Origin: Andeanibacterium sp035497315 | GTDB taxonomy: Bacteria > Pseudomonadota > Alphaproteobacteria > Sphingomonadales > Sphingomonadaceae | Assembly: GCA_035497315.1 (NCBI GenBank) | Contig: DATJDU010000024.1 | Location: 1-28,276 of the forward strand | Direction of reading: 5' to 3' | DNA: 28,276 nucleotides | In this document: in pieces, positions 1 to 7,483 of the stretch | How the letters are laid out: every line of letters starts with the position of its first letter | Position numbering within the stretch: position 1 is the first letter of the stretch | Made by a program: the position numbers and the translations under genes | Notes under the pieces: model-generated | Databases searched by the model: none | What the model saw: only the letters and a program-made list of their open reading frames with translations | Told to the model about the DNA's origin: nothing

Positions 1-2
1 TC

Positions 3-647
3 TTCTTCGACAATGACAAGGAAGTGCACTGGATCGGTACGATCGAGCGTTTCCTGGCCCGCGTTGCCGCCGTGGAGGCGATCGAGATCGGCTTGCTGCT
101 GCTGGTGCTGTGGGGTGTTTCCGGCCTGCTCGAACCGGCCGAGGCGCATACTTTCCTGATCGCGGGCATTCTGGGCATCGTCACTTTCATTTCGGTGGGA
201 GCGATCAACACCTGGCTGGAAATCCGCGACCAGAAGCGCGCCCTTGCCGGCGCTGCCGTGCGCAGCGGGCTTGGCGGGTTCCTCTACCTCAATGTGCTCG
301 ACGCCAGCTTCAGCTTCGACGGTGTGATCGGCGCTTTCGCCCTTTCCAACAATATGATCGTGATCGCGCTGGGCCTGTCCATCGGTGCCTTCTTCGTGCG
401 TTCGATGACGATCATGCTGGTGAGGAAAGGCACGCTCACCGAATATCGCTTCCTCGAACATGGCGCCTTCTGGGCAATCATTGCGCTGGGCGGGATCATG
501 CTGGCATCGGCCAAATTCCATATCCCCGAAGCGGTCACCGGGCTGATCGGCGCCGTGCTGATCGGGCTATCCCTCTGGTGGTCGGCCCGCCACAATCGCA
601 AGCAGGCGCAATCTGAATCTATCGCGAATGCGCTGCTAGACGACTAG
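3..647 (+). CDS. DUF475 / TerC-like integral membrane protein, 5' end cut off by the window
   Basis: The reading frame is open from the window's first bases (codons FFDNDKEVHW precede the first possible GTG at 24), so the gene starts upstream and only about the last 214 residues are visible. It is a multi-spanning membrane protein. The run LDASFSFDGVIGAFA, followed later by VRSMTIMLV and YRFLEHGA, is the conserved core of the DUF475 (YgdQ-like) branch of the TerC superfamily. TerC relatives are linked to metal-ion handling and tellurite resistance; the substrate of DUF475 proteins is not established. The Asp/Glu-containing membrane segments are those thought to coordinate ions in the superfamily. 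The 3' end overlaps the end of the convergent symporter gene by 29 bp. Family assignment is firm; function is inferred from family only. Confidence 0.85.
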   Translation, partial: FFDNDKEVHWIGTIERFLARVAAVEAIEIGLLLLVLWGVSGLLEPAEAHTFLIAGILGIVTFISVGAINTWLEIRDQKRALAGAAVRSGLGGFLYLNVLDASFSFDGVIGAFALSNNMIVIALGLSIGAFFVRSMTIMLVRKGTLTEYRFLEHGAFWAIIALGGIMLASAKFHIPEAVTGLIGAVLIGLSLWWSARHNRKQAQSESIANALLDD

Positions 648-1596
648 CCAGCGGGGCCGAGAGGACGAGCTGCAGCAGGTGATAGACCAGCACCGGCAGC
701 AGCACGATCCCGGCCACTTCCGGTGGGAACAGCACGGCGGCCAATGGCGCGCCCATGGCAATGCTCTTCTGCCCGCCGGAAAACAGCATCGCCACCCGGT
801 CCCCCCGGGCAAGGCCGATGATCCCGCCCAATAGCCACGACCCGCCAAAGGCGAAGAGGATCAACACGCAGACCCCGCCCACCAGCGCCGCCCATGCGGC
901 CGGGCCCAGCTTGTCCCATATCCCCTGCTCGACCGCGCCCGAAAAGGCGACATAGACGGCGATGGCGATGGAGGTCCGGTCCATCCAGGTGGCAAGCTGG
1001 CGATGTTCGCGCACCACATGGCCGAAACGATGCTGGGCAAGCTGCCCGATGGCGAAGGGCAGCAGCAGCACAAGGCCGACCTTCAGCAGCCCGTCCGTAT
1101 CGATCCCCGCCGCCGTGCTTCCTGCAAGGGCCGAGAAGATCGGCGCGGTAAGGAACACGCCCAATATGTTGAGCAAGGCGGCGGCGACCACCGAACTCGC
1201 CACATTCCCGCCCGCGATGGAGCTGTAGGCCGTGGCCGATTGCACCGTGGAAGGCAGCGCGCCGAGATAAAGGAAGCCCAGCGCCACCAGCGGCGGCAGG
1301 ACCCCGGCAAGCGCATCGGAAAAGAGATGCGCCATGCCCCAGCCGGCCAGCGCCATCGCCCCGAAGCACCAGAACACCAGCGGGGCGAGGAAACGCAGAT
1401 TGCCGATCCCCTTCACTACCTCGTCGCGCGGCAAACGCAGGCCGTTGAGCAGGAAGAGGAGGAACACCGCCGTGTTGGAAACGAACTGCGCAACCGTGCG
1501 CGCATCGCCTTTTACCGGCAGCAATGTCGCCAGCAGGATCGCGGCCAGCAGCAGCCGCACCAGCGGATCGACATGACGAATTACACGCCTCACCAT
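619..1596 (-). CDS. Bile acid:sodium symporter family protein (YfeH-like, SBF-like CPA transporter)
   Basis: A 325-residue protein, the usual size for this family, with about ten hydrophobic segments and almost no soluble domain. The segment FLYLGALPSTVQSATAYSSIAGGN (about residues 109-132) is the signature crossover region of the SBF-like / YfeH branch of the bile acid:sodium symporter superfamily. SGGQKSIAMGAPLA near residue 275 is the matching segment in the second inverted repeat. Such proteins sit in the inner membrane and probably move an organic anion with Na+; the substrate cannot be read from sequence. The ATG at 1596 is the first Met of the frame; its ribosome site is weak, so a slightly internal start is possible. 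A tandem GTTGACAC repeat lies 19-36 bp upstream. It stands alone, convergent with the DUF475 gene. Confidence 0.85.
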   Translation of the reverse strand: MVRRVIRHVDPLVRLLLAAILLATLLPVKGDARTVAQFVSNTAVFLLFLLNGLRLPRDEVVKGIGNLRFLAPLVFWCFGAMALAGWGMAHLFSDALAGVLPPLVALGFLYLGALPSTVQSATAYSSIAGGNVASSVVAAALLNILGVFLTAPIFSALAGSTAAGIDTDGLLKVGLVLLLPFAIGQLAQHRFGHVVREHRQLATWMDRTSIAIAVYVAFSGAVEQGIWDKLGPAAWAALVGGVCVLILFAFGGSWLLGGIIGLARGDRVAMLFSGGQKSIAMGAPLAAVLFPPEVAGIVLLPVLVYHLLQLVLSAPLASRLAAHSR

Positions 1597-1614
1597 GCCC
1601 GCAAATCCGCCGAA

Positions 1615-1632
1615 GTTGACACAGTTGACACT
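1615..1632. repeat. Tandem 9-bp repeat upstream of the symporter gene (possible operator)
   Basis: Two adjacent copies of GTTGACAC(A/T) occupy 1615-1623 and 1624-1632. Read on the gene's strand this is GTGTCAAC repeated, 19-36 bp before the ATG at 1596. The position suits an operator or promoter element. Further GTGTCACC words occur on the + strand at 1784 and 1886. No regulator can be named. Confidence 0.4.
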
Positions 1633-2069
1633 GTGCGATGCGGCAACTTCCGCCCCTTTCCGACAAATGGCGAACGGGGCGATCCGGACCTGAGAGTGAT
1701 GCTGGGCATGGGCGCGCCGCTAGCAGCTTTTGCCAGCGCGGGAAAATGCTGGATGCGCCCTGCCCGGCTGCGGCGCGGCGGATGTGTCACCTTTCCCGGC
1801 AGGAAAATACCCTGTTCCGTTCGAGCCGTTCCGCTCTCGTATGGCGCGGTTTCAAGCCATTTTCCGGGACTGCGCGACGCCCAGAGTGTCACCTTCCATT
1901 TCGGGTTTTCGTGCAGGCCCCGCGCGCTGGGGTTTACCGGGCCGGAGAGTGCGCAAGGCAGAGTTTGGGCGAGGCGGTTCATCGGGCAGGATAAACGCCA
2001 TTTGGGGGCCTGTAGGAAAGTGCTTTCGATGTCCGGCGACGGTCTGACTGGAGCCCCGCCCCCCTTACC

Positions 2070-2144
2070 TTCGTCATTCCCGCGAAGGCGGGAATCCAGT
2101 TCCAACGGCTGCCGCTGGATTCCCGCCTTCGCGGGAATGACGAA
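2070..2144. repeat. Perfect 30-bp-arm inverted repeat (REP-like palindrome)
   Basis: Arms 2070-2099 and 2115-2144 are exact reverse complements around a 15-base loop. Each arm is itself a small palindrome: ATTCCCGC, GAAG, GCGGGAAT. The core word with GGGAATCC/GGATTCCC resembles a dispersed palindromic repeat known from many proteobacterial genomes (its translation reads like VIPAKAGIQ). It lies 23 bp after the stop of the TPR gene, so the RNA hairpin could end or protect the prs operon transcript, although no U-run follows. Confidence 0.85.
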
Positions 2145-2167
2145 TAGAAAGACTCTGGCCGCGATAA

Positions 2168-3991
2168 TCATCCCGCACCGGGCAGCCGCCGCGCCTTTGC
2201 CAGCAGAGCGCTCGCCGCCTCTTTCTGCCCCGCGCTTTCCAGCACACGGGCCAGCGTCAGCACAGCACGGCGGTTTGTGCGCTGGGCTGCGAAAGCAGCC
2301 TGCGCGTCGGCAAGAGCAGCCTTGCCATCGCCAGACCGCATGGAAGCATCGGCCAGCATCGCCAGCAGCAGCGGATCGCGCCCGCCGCCGTCGCGCTGGA
2401 GCCGGGCGAAGCGCAGGAGCATTTCCGCCCGCTTCCACTCGCCCGCCTCGGCGCTGAGATAGCCAAGGAATTCCGCCGCTTCGCCATCCTGCGGATGCTG
2501 AGCGAGATAGGCACTTACCAGCGCGCGCGCATCCCCCTCTCGGCCAAGCAATTGCAGCGCGGCGGCCATCCGCTCGACCAGCGGGAAGCTGCGACGAATC
2601 TGCGCGGCGGAGGAATAAAGTGCCAGCGCCCTTGTGCCGTCGCCGCGCGCCAGGGCCACGTCGCCGGCCAGAACCTCGATATCGGCCGAACCCGAGAAGC
2701 GCCGGCTCAGCCCATCCACGATGGTCTGCGCCGTAGCCACATCGCCCGAGGCAAGCAGCTTGCGCAGGCGGGGCACGGCGGCGTCCAGCCGATCCGGATC
2801 GTCGCCCCAGCGGAAGATCGCCAGCTCGCCCGCCTCGCCCACCGGCAGCGGATGCGTTGCCGCCGGCGCGAGGCTGGCGGCCCGGTCCAGCAAAGGAGCC
2901 GCAGCAGCCCTGTCGCCCGTCACCTCATAGGCGCGGCCCAGCAGCGTGAGCAGATAGGGCGAGGCATCGGCACTCTGCACATTGGCGGCATAGCGCGCGA
3001 TCACTTCGCTGGCGTCGCCATTTTCCAGCATCGCCCGGCCCAGCAGCAGGGCGGCGCGTTCATTGTCGGGCTGGCGGCGGGCAAGCTCGTCCAGAACATC
3101 CACCGCCAGCGCCCAGTTTTCGGCCTGCATTTCCAGCACGCCTTCCAGCAGCATGGCAGCCGGCACTTCGCTGAAGCGTTCCTTCGTGCGCCACAGCAGC
3201 CTGCGGGCGAGATTGTAATTCCCCGCCCGCGCGGCGAGCACGGCCTGGAGATAGAAGGCGCGCGGATTTGCGCCATCCAGCTCGATCATCCGGCGGGTAA
3301 CGCGCAGCATCTCTTTCGCCCGGCCCGCCTCGCCCAGAGTCGCGGCATATTCGCCGAGCAGGGAGAGATCGTCGGGCGCGCTTTTCAGCCCCTTCTCGAA
3401 CCATGGCAGCGCCGCGATCAGGCCATCGGCATCGCGGGCAAGCTGGCCGCGAAATTCCAGCGCGCGCGGGTCTTTCCCGTTGCGCCTCAAGGCCTCTTCC
3501 GCCGCAGCCAGTGCCTGATGGTGCTGCCCCGCGCGATAGCGCAGCCGGCCGATATCGACCCACATTTCCGCCGTGCCGGGATCGCCTTCCAGCGCCTTGT
3601 CGAAAGCGGCGCTGGCGGCATCGAGATTACCCTCGGCCATTTCCAGCCGGGCGAGCATATGGAAACCGTGGCGGCGCTGATCGGGCGCGAAATTGCCCTC
3701 CCCCAGCCAGCGGCGGGCATCGTCGTAATTGCCCTGCTGGAGATAGGCCTCGCCCAGCAGGGCCGAAACCGTCGCTTCGGGCACGCCGCCGTCCAGCGCG
3801 CGGCGCAGCGCCACTTCGGCCGCCACGCCATCGCCGCGTTGCAACGCCTCGCGCCCCAGCGTCACTTCGGCCTGAACGCGCTCCTGTGCCGCCAGTGTCG
3901 GGGGCGCGAGCACGAGCAGGGCCAGCGCCGCAAGCGCCGCCCTTCCCCGCAGCCGCCGCCGAAATGGCCCGATATCAGGCGTGCAGATCAT
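2168..3991 (-). CDS. Exported TPR-repeat protein of the PEP-CTERM/exosortase locus (PrsT-like)
   Basis: A 607-residue protein with an N-terminal export signal (hydrophobic run at about residues 18-34, likely cleavage after TLAA). The rest is tetratricopeptide-like helical repeats, clear at about 40-330 and weaker to the end. In PEP-CTERM clusters a long TPR protein, PrsT, accompanies PrsK and PrsR. This one matches by position and start (repeated units of the type ALQRGDGVAAEVALRRAL). It is shorter than the roughly 900 residues I recall for PrsT and has no lipobox cysteine at the signal end, so 'PrsT-like' is as far as I go. The ATG at 3991 lies inside the last codons of prsR (17-bp overlap), implying translational coupling. 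Earlier frame codons would translate prsR DNA in the wrong frame. It probably scaffolds or senses envelope/EPS proteins in the periplasm. Confidence 0.75.
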   Translation of the reverse strand: MICTPDIGPFRRRLRGRAALAALALLVLAPPTLAAQERVQAEVTLGREALQRGDGVAAEVALRRALDGGVPEATVSALLGEAYLQQGNYDDARRWLGEGNFAPDQRRHGFHMLARLEMAEGNLDAASAAFDKALEGDPGTAEMWVDIGRLRYRAGQHHQALAAAEEALRRNGKDPRALEFRGQLARDADGLIAALPWFEKGLKSAPDDLSLLGEYAATLGEAGRAKEMLRVTRRMIELDGANPRAFYLQAVLAARAGNYNLARRLLWRTKERFSEVPAAMLLEGVLEMQAENWALAVDVLDELARRQPDNERAALLLGRAMLENGDASEVIARYAANVQSADASPYLLTLLGRAYEVTGDRAAAAPLLDRAASLAPAATHPLPVGEAGELAIFRWGDDPDRLDAAVPRLRKLLASGDVATAQTIVDGLSRRFSGSADIEVLAGDVALARGDGTRALALYSSAAQIRRSFPLVERMAAALQLLGREGDARALVSAYLAQHPQDGEAAEFLGYLSAEAGEWKRAEMLLRFARLQRDGGGRDPLLLAMLADASMRSGDGKAALADAQAAFAAQRTNRRAVLTLARVLESAGQKEAASALLAKARRLPGAG

Positions 3992-5351
3992 ATTGCTTGA
4001 GGAGATCGTAAAGCGTGGGCCGGCTGATCCCCAGCAGCTTGGCGGTATTGGAAATATTGCCTTCGCTGCGGGCCAGCGCATGGCGGATCACCCGCCGGTC
4101 GGCCTGTTCGCGCGCGCTCTTGAGGTTGAGCGGCTGCGCATCCTCGTCCTGCGTGCCCTCAAGGTCGAGATCGGCGGCATTCACCAGCTTGCCATCGGCC
4201 ATGATCACCGCGCGTTTCACGCGGTTTTCCAGCTCGCGGACATTGCCGGGCCATTTCCACGCATCGATCGCGGCCAGCGCATCGGCGGCAAAGCCCTTCA
4301 CCTGCTGGTTCATCTCGCGTGCGAACCGTTTGACGAAGACCTTGGCGAGCAAAGTGGCATCGCCCGGCCGTTCCGCCAGCGAGGGGATCTTCACTACGAT
4401 CTCGGCGAGGCGATAGAACAAATCCTCGCGGAAGCGCCCGTCGGCGATCATCGCCTCCAGATCTTGATGGGTGGCGCAGACGATCCGCGTATCGACCGAG
4501 ATCGACTTGCGCCCGCCGATCCGCTCGATCGTGCGTTCCTGCAGAAAGCGCAGCAGCTTGACCTGCAATGGCAGCGGAATGTCGCCCACTTCGTCAAGGA
4601 ACAGCGTGCCGCCGCTGGCCAGTTCGATCTTGCCCTCGGTGGTTTTCACTGCCCCGGTGAAGGCCCCCTTTTCATGCCCGAACAGCTCGCTTTCCAGCAG
4701 GTTCTCAGGGATAGCGGCGCAGTTGATCGCCACGAAGGCCCCGCCCTTGCGGTCGCTTGCATCATGCAGTCCCCGCGCCAGCAATTCCTTGCCCGTGCCG
4801 CTGGCCCCCAGCAGCATGACGGAAACATTGGTGTTGGCCACCCGCTCGATCGTACGCGCCACGCGGACCATTTCCGGCGCGGCGGTGATGAGGCCGCCCA
4901 GCACCGTATTGCCATCGCCTGCCCGGGCCTGGAGCGCGCGGTTTTCCGTCTCGATCCGATGGAGATTATAGGCGCGGCGTACGATCAGCCCCAGTTCCTC
5001 GATATCGACGGGCTTCTGGTAGAAATCATAGGCGCCCCGCTCGATCGCATTGAGCGCGCTTTCCCGTGCGCCATGGCCGCTGGCGACGATCACCTTGGTA
5101 TCTGGCTTGATCGCCATGATCTCTTCAAGCACGGCAAAGCCCTCGCTCGTCCCGTCGGGATCGGGCGGCAGGCCCAGGTCCAGCGTCACGACCGGCGGCT
5201 CTTCCGCGCGCAGGGCAGCCAGCGCCGAAGCTCGATCGCCCACGATGGTAACGTCGAAATCGTCATAGGCCCATTTGAGCTGCGCCTGCAGGCCCTCATC
5301 GTCCTCGACGATCAGCAGGCGCGGCAGGGATCTGGATTTGCTCTCGGACAT
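3975..5351 (-). CDS. prsR: PEP-CTERM-box response regulator, sigma-54 activator PrsR
   Basis: A 458-residue NtrC-type regulator. Receiver domain at about 10-125: acidic pair in LLIVEDDEG, phospho-acceptor Asp58 in VVTLDLGLP, Lys in YQKPVD. AAA+ sigma-54 interaction domain at about 150-385: Walker A GASGTGKE at 182-189, the GAFTGA sigma-54 contact loop at 229-234, Walker B GGTLFLDE at 247-254, arginine-rich FREDLFYRL. The C-terminal Fis-type helix-turn-helix is at about 415-455 (NTAKLLGISRPTLYDLL). In the PEP-CTERM/exosortase A system PrsR with RpoN activates genes for exopolysaccharide and PEP-CTERM proteins. Its ATG shares one base with the prsK stop (TAATG), and its own end overlaps the TPR gene, so three genes are translationally chained. 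The large DxGLPPDPDGT loop after Asp58 is typical of this subfamily. Confidence 0.93.
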   Translation of the reverse strand: MSESKSRSLPRLLIVEDDEGLQAQLKWAYDDFDVTIVGDRASALAALRAEEPPVVTLDLGLPPDPDGTSEGFAVLEEIMAIKPDTKVIVASGHGARESALNAIERGAYDFYQKPVDIEELGLIVRRAYNLHRIETENRALQARAGDGNTVLGGLITAAPEMVRVARTIERVANTNVSVMLLGASGTGKELLARGLHDASDRKGGAFVAINCAAIPENLLESELFGHEKGAFTGAVKTTEGKIELASGGTLFLDEVGDIPLPLQVKLLRFLQERTIERIGGRKSISVDTRIVCATHQDLEAMIADGRFREDLFYRLAEIVVKIPSLAERPGDATLLAKVFVKRFAREMNQQVKGFAADALAAIDAWKWPGNVRELENRVKRAVIMADGKLVNAADLDLEGTQDEDAQPLNLKSAREQADRRVIRHALARSEGNISNTAKLLGISRPTLYDLLKQYDLHA

Positions 5352-7483
5352 TATGCAACCTCGGTCTTGCCCGACGGACCAAAGCCCTGCCGGAACGCGT
5401 TATTGTCGCCTGATGCGTCGATCTGCGTGGCGAGCGGCAGGCGGATGATGAAGCGCGTGCCGATCCCTTCGCGGCTTTCCACATCCAGCCGGCCGTTCAT
5501 GGCGCGGATCAGCTCGCGCGCCTCGAAGGCGCCGATGCCGAAGCCGCCGGGCTTGGAGGAATGGAACGGCTTGAACAGGCGCGAGCGGATGAATTCGGCG
5601 CTCATGCCCGTGCCGGAATCGAGCACTTCGATGCGGCAGTAAAGCCCGTCCACCAGCACACTCAGCAACACCGGCGCATCGGGCTCGCTGGCCTCGATCG
5701 CGTTCTGCACCAGATGGACCAGCGCCTGCTCCAGCGATTCCGCGCGGGCCAGCAGCACGCAGGCCTGGCGTTCCACCAGATGCACGGGATGCTGGGTCAT
5801 ATAACGGCTGACGACCCGCTCCACCGCGGCCACCGCATCGATCTGTTCCGAGGGCTCATTGCCGCCCGCGCCATAGCGGCCAAGGCGGGCAAGCAGCGCG
5901 TTGAGCTTGTCGGTGCTGTTGCGCAGGGTGACGAGCATATCGGCGCGGAATTCCGGCTTGTCGGCATGCTTTTCCGCATTACGCGCCAGCAGGGAAAGCT
6001 GGCTCGCAAGGTTCTTGATGTCGTGCATCACGAAAGCCATGCGGCGGTTGAATTCGTCGAAGCGATGCGCCTCGCCCAATGCCTCCTGCCCGGCCTGTTC
6101 GGCCAGATAGCTTGCCAGCTGCTGGCCTACCACGCGCAACAGATCGAAATCCTCCCAGTCGAGCCGGCGCACCACCGGCGGACGGGCCAGCACCACGATG
6201 CCGGTGAGGCGCTGATAGTGGATCAGCGGCACCATCGCCCAGGCGCGGCGGCTTTCGACCAGCCATTCCGGCACATACTGGCCCTCGCCGTGGCTCTGGC
6301 GCCCCTGCCTGAGATCGTCGAGATCGAGGATGAAGCGGTGCTGCTCGAAGAAGCGTGCCGCCTCGACGCTCAGCGCCTCGGCCGGAACGTCCATCTCCGG
6401 CCATTGCCAGCGGGAATCGAGCGTGAAGATTCCACCCTCGCCCGGAGTGAGCAGCAAGCCCGCCGGGCTGTCGGTAATATCCGCCACGGCCTGGACCACA
6501 CGCTCATGCAACGGCATGACCTGCTCGCCGCCGCGCGCAATGGTTTCGGTGAAGCGCAGCCATTCGGCACGGTAATCATAGCGGTGCTGGAACAGATGCT
6601 TGGCCAGCATCACCCTGATCCAGCCCCTCAGCCGCCGCGAAGGCAGTACCAGCAGCGCCGCCACGCTGGCCGCCGCAAGGAAGGCAAGCTGGATGATATA
6701 GGCAAAGTCGCTGCCGACATAGGCCAGCCCCTGCGCCACCACCACCATGGCCACCAGATAGGCCCCGATCACCAGCAGCGAGAAAGACTGGAACGTCACC
6801 GAACGCGAAGCACGCAGGCGCAATTCGCTCGCTCCGTGAGCCGTTCCCAGTGCCAGCAACGCCACCATCACCACCGCCACCAGCCCGCGCAATTCGCCCA
6901 GCGTCCGGGGTGCGCTGCCGGTGAGATAGGCAATGGTGTAGAAATTGAGATCATACAGCCACATCACGGCCAGAGCGGCGGCAGGCCAACGCAGGGTCAG
7001 CCGCCCGGCTGGCGACGCGCCGACATAGAGATTGTGCACCAGCACCAGCGCGCCCACCGTGCAGAGCAGGCGGAAGGTCATCGACATCTCGAAGATCATC
7101 AGTTCCGCGCCGGGTGCCTGCGTGAAGCGTGAGGCCGCCACAATCAGCCCGAGCTGGAGCATCTCCACAAACCCCAGTGCCATCACCACGGGCCGGATCG
7201 GACGCACGCTTTCATGCCGCCCATCATTGGTGAAGAGCCGATAGAGCGCCCAGAACCAGCCAAGATAACTGAGGCTGAGGAATATCTGCGGGCCCGTTGC
7301 ATCAATACCCATCACTGCCACGGACACCGCCCACAGGCCGGTAATCGCCAGAGCAGAGAGGATCGAATCCCCCGCCTGCCCCATCTTCGCCCTGCGTGCA
7401 TATAGCCAGCCGGCAAAGCCGAGCAGCGCCGTCGCCCCTGCGACGTGGATCACGACGATCAGCGTATTCCAGGCCCCGCCCAT
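5351..7483 (-). CDS. prsK: PEP-CTERM system sensor histidine kinase PrsK
   Basis: A 710-residue inner-membrane kinase. Residues 1 to about 280 contain around eight hydrophobic spans. A GAF-like domain follows at about 315-465 (ending DFDLLRVVGQQLASYLAEQ). The DHp H-box is FVMHDIKNLASQLSLL with His487. The ATPase has N-box HLVQNAIEAS (Asn594), the G1 motif DSGTGM at 622-627 and a G2 region GGFGIGAFEARELI. This domain order and the HDIKN H-box are those of PrsK, partner of PrsR in the exosortase A system; the stimulus is unknown. The ATG at 7483 is preferred over an in-frame Met seven codons earlier because it overlaps the stop of the sugar transferase gene (TGATG), matching the coupling used throughout this operon. 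Confidence 0.92.
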   Translation of the reverse strand: MGGAWNTLIVVIHVAGATALLGFAGWLYARRAKMGQAGDSILSALAITGLWAVSVAVMGIDATGPQIFLSLSYLGWFWALYRLFTNDGRHESVRPIRPVVMALGFVEMLQLGLIVAASRFTQAPGAELMIFEMSMTFRLLCTVGALVLVHNLYVGASPAGRLTLRWPAAALAVMWLYDLNFYTIAYLTGSAPRTLGELRGLVAVVMVALLALGTAHGASELRLRASRSVTFQSFSLLVIGAYLVAMVVVAQGLAYVGSDFAYIIQLAFLAAASVAALLVLPSRRLRGWIRVMLAKHLFQHRYDYRAEWLRFTETIARGGEQVMPLHERVVQAVADITDSPAGLLLTPGEGGIFTLDSRWQWPEMDVPAEALSVEAARFFEQHRFILDLDDLRQGRQSHGEGQYVPEWLVESRRAWAMVPLIHYQRLTGIVVLARPPVVRRLDWEDFDLLRVVGQQLASYLAEQAGQEALGEAHRFDEFNRRMAFVMHDIKNLASQLSLLARNAEKHADKPEFRADMLVTLRNSTDKLNALLARLGRYGAGGNEPSEQIDAVAAVERVVSRYMTQHPVHLVERQACVLLARAESLEQALVHLVQNAIEASEPDAPVLLSVLVDGLYCRIEVLDSGTGMSAEFIRSRLFKPFHSSKPGGFGIGAFEARELIRAMNGRLDVESREGIGTRFIIRLPLATQIDASGDNNAFRQGFGPSGKTEVA

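Larger units (their letters stand above)
1597..2167. other. 571-bp gene-free spacer
   Basis: No credible gene is seen. Long open frames cross it on both strands, but they run antisense into real genes and have Pro/Arg/Ser-rich translations without family resemblance. It holds the tandem repeat at 1615-1632, two scattered GTGTCACC words and the large inverted repeat at 2070-2144. The promoter of the symporter gene is probably at its left end. Confidence 0.6.

Noticed and set aside
2070..2144. Insertion sequence ends
   Set aside because: The arms are only 15 bases apart, with no transposase and no flanking target duplication.
1590..2438. Long minus-strand open frame across the 1.6-2.2 kb spacer and into the TPR gene
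   Set aside because: It overlaps the true TPR gene in another frame, reads through the inverted repeat (giving the usual VIPAKAGIQ-type artefact) and is Pro/Arg/Ser-rich with no family resemblance.
3981..7132. Long plus-strand open frames opposite prsR and prsK
   Set aside because: They are exact antisense shadows of well-recognised genes. High G+C with strong third-position bias opens such frames; their translations are His/Gln/Arg-rich.
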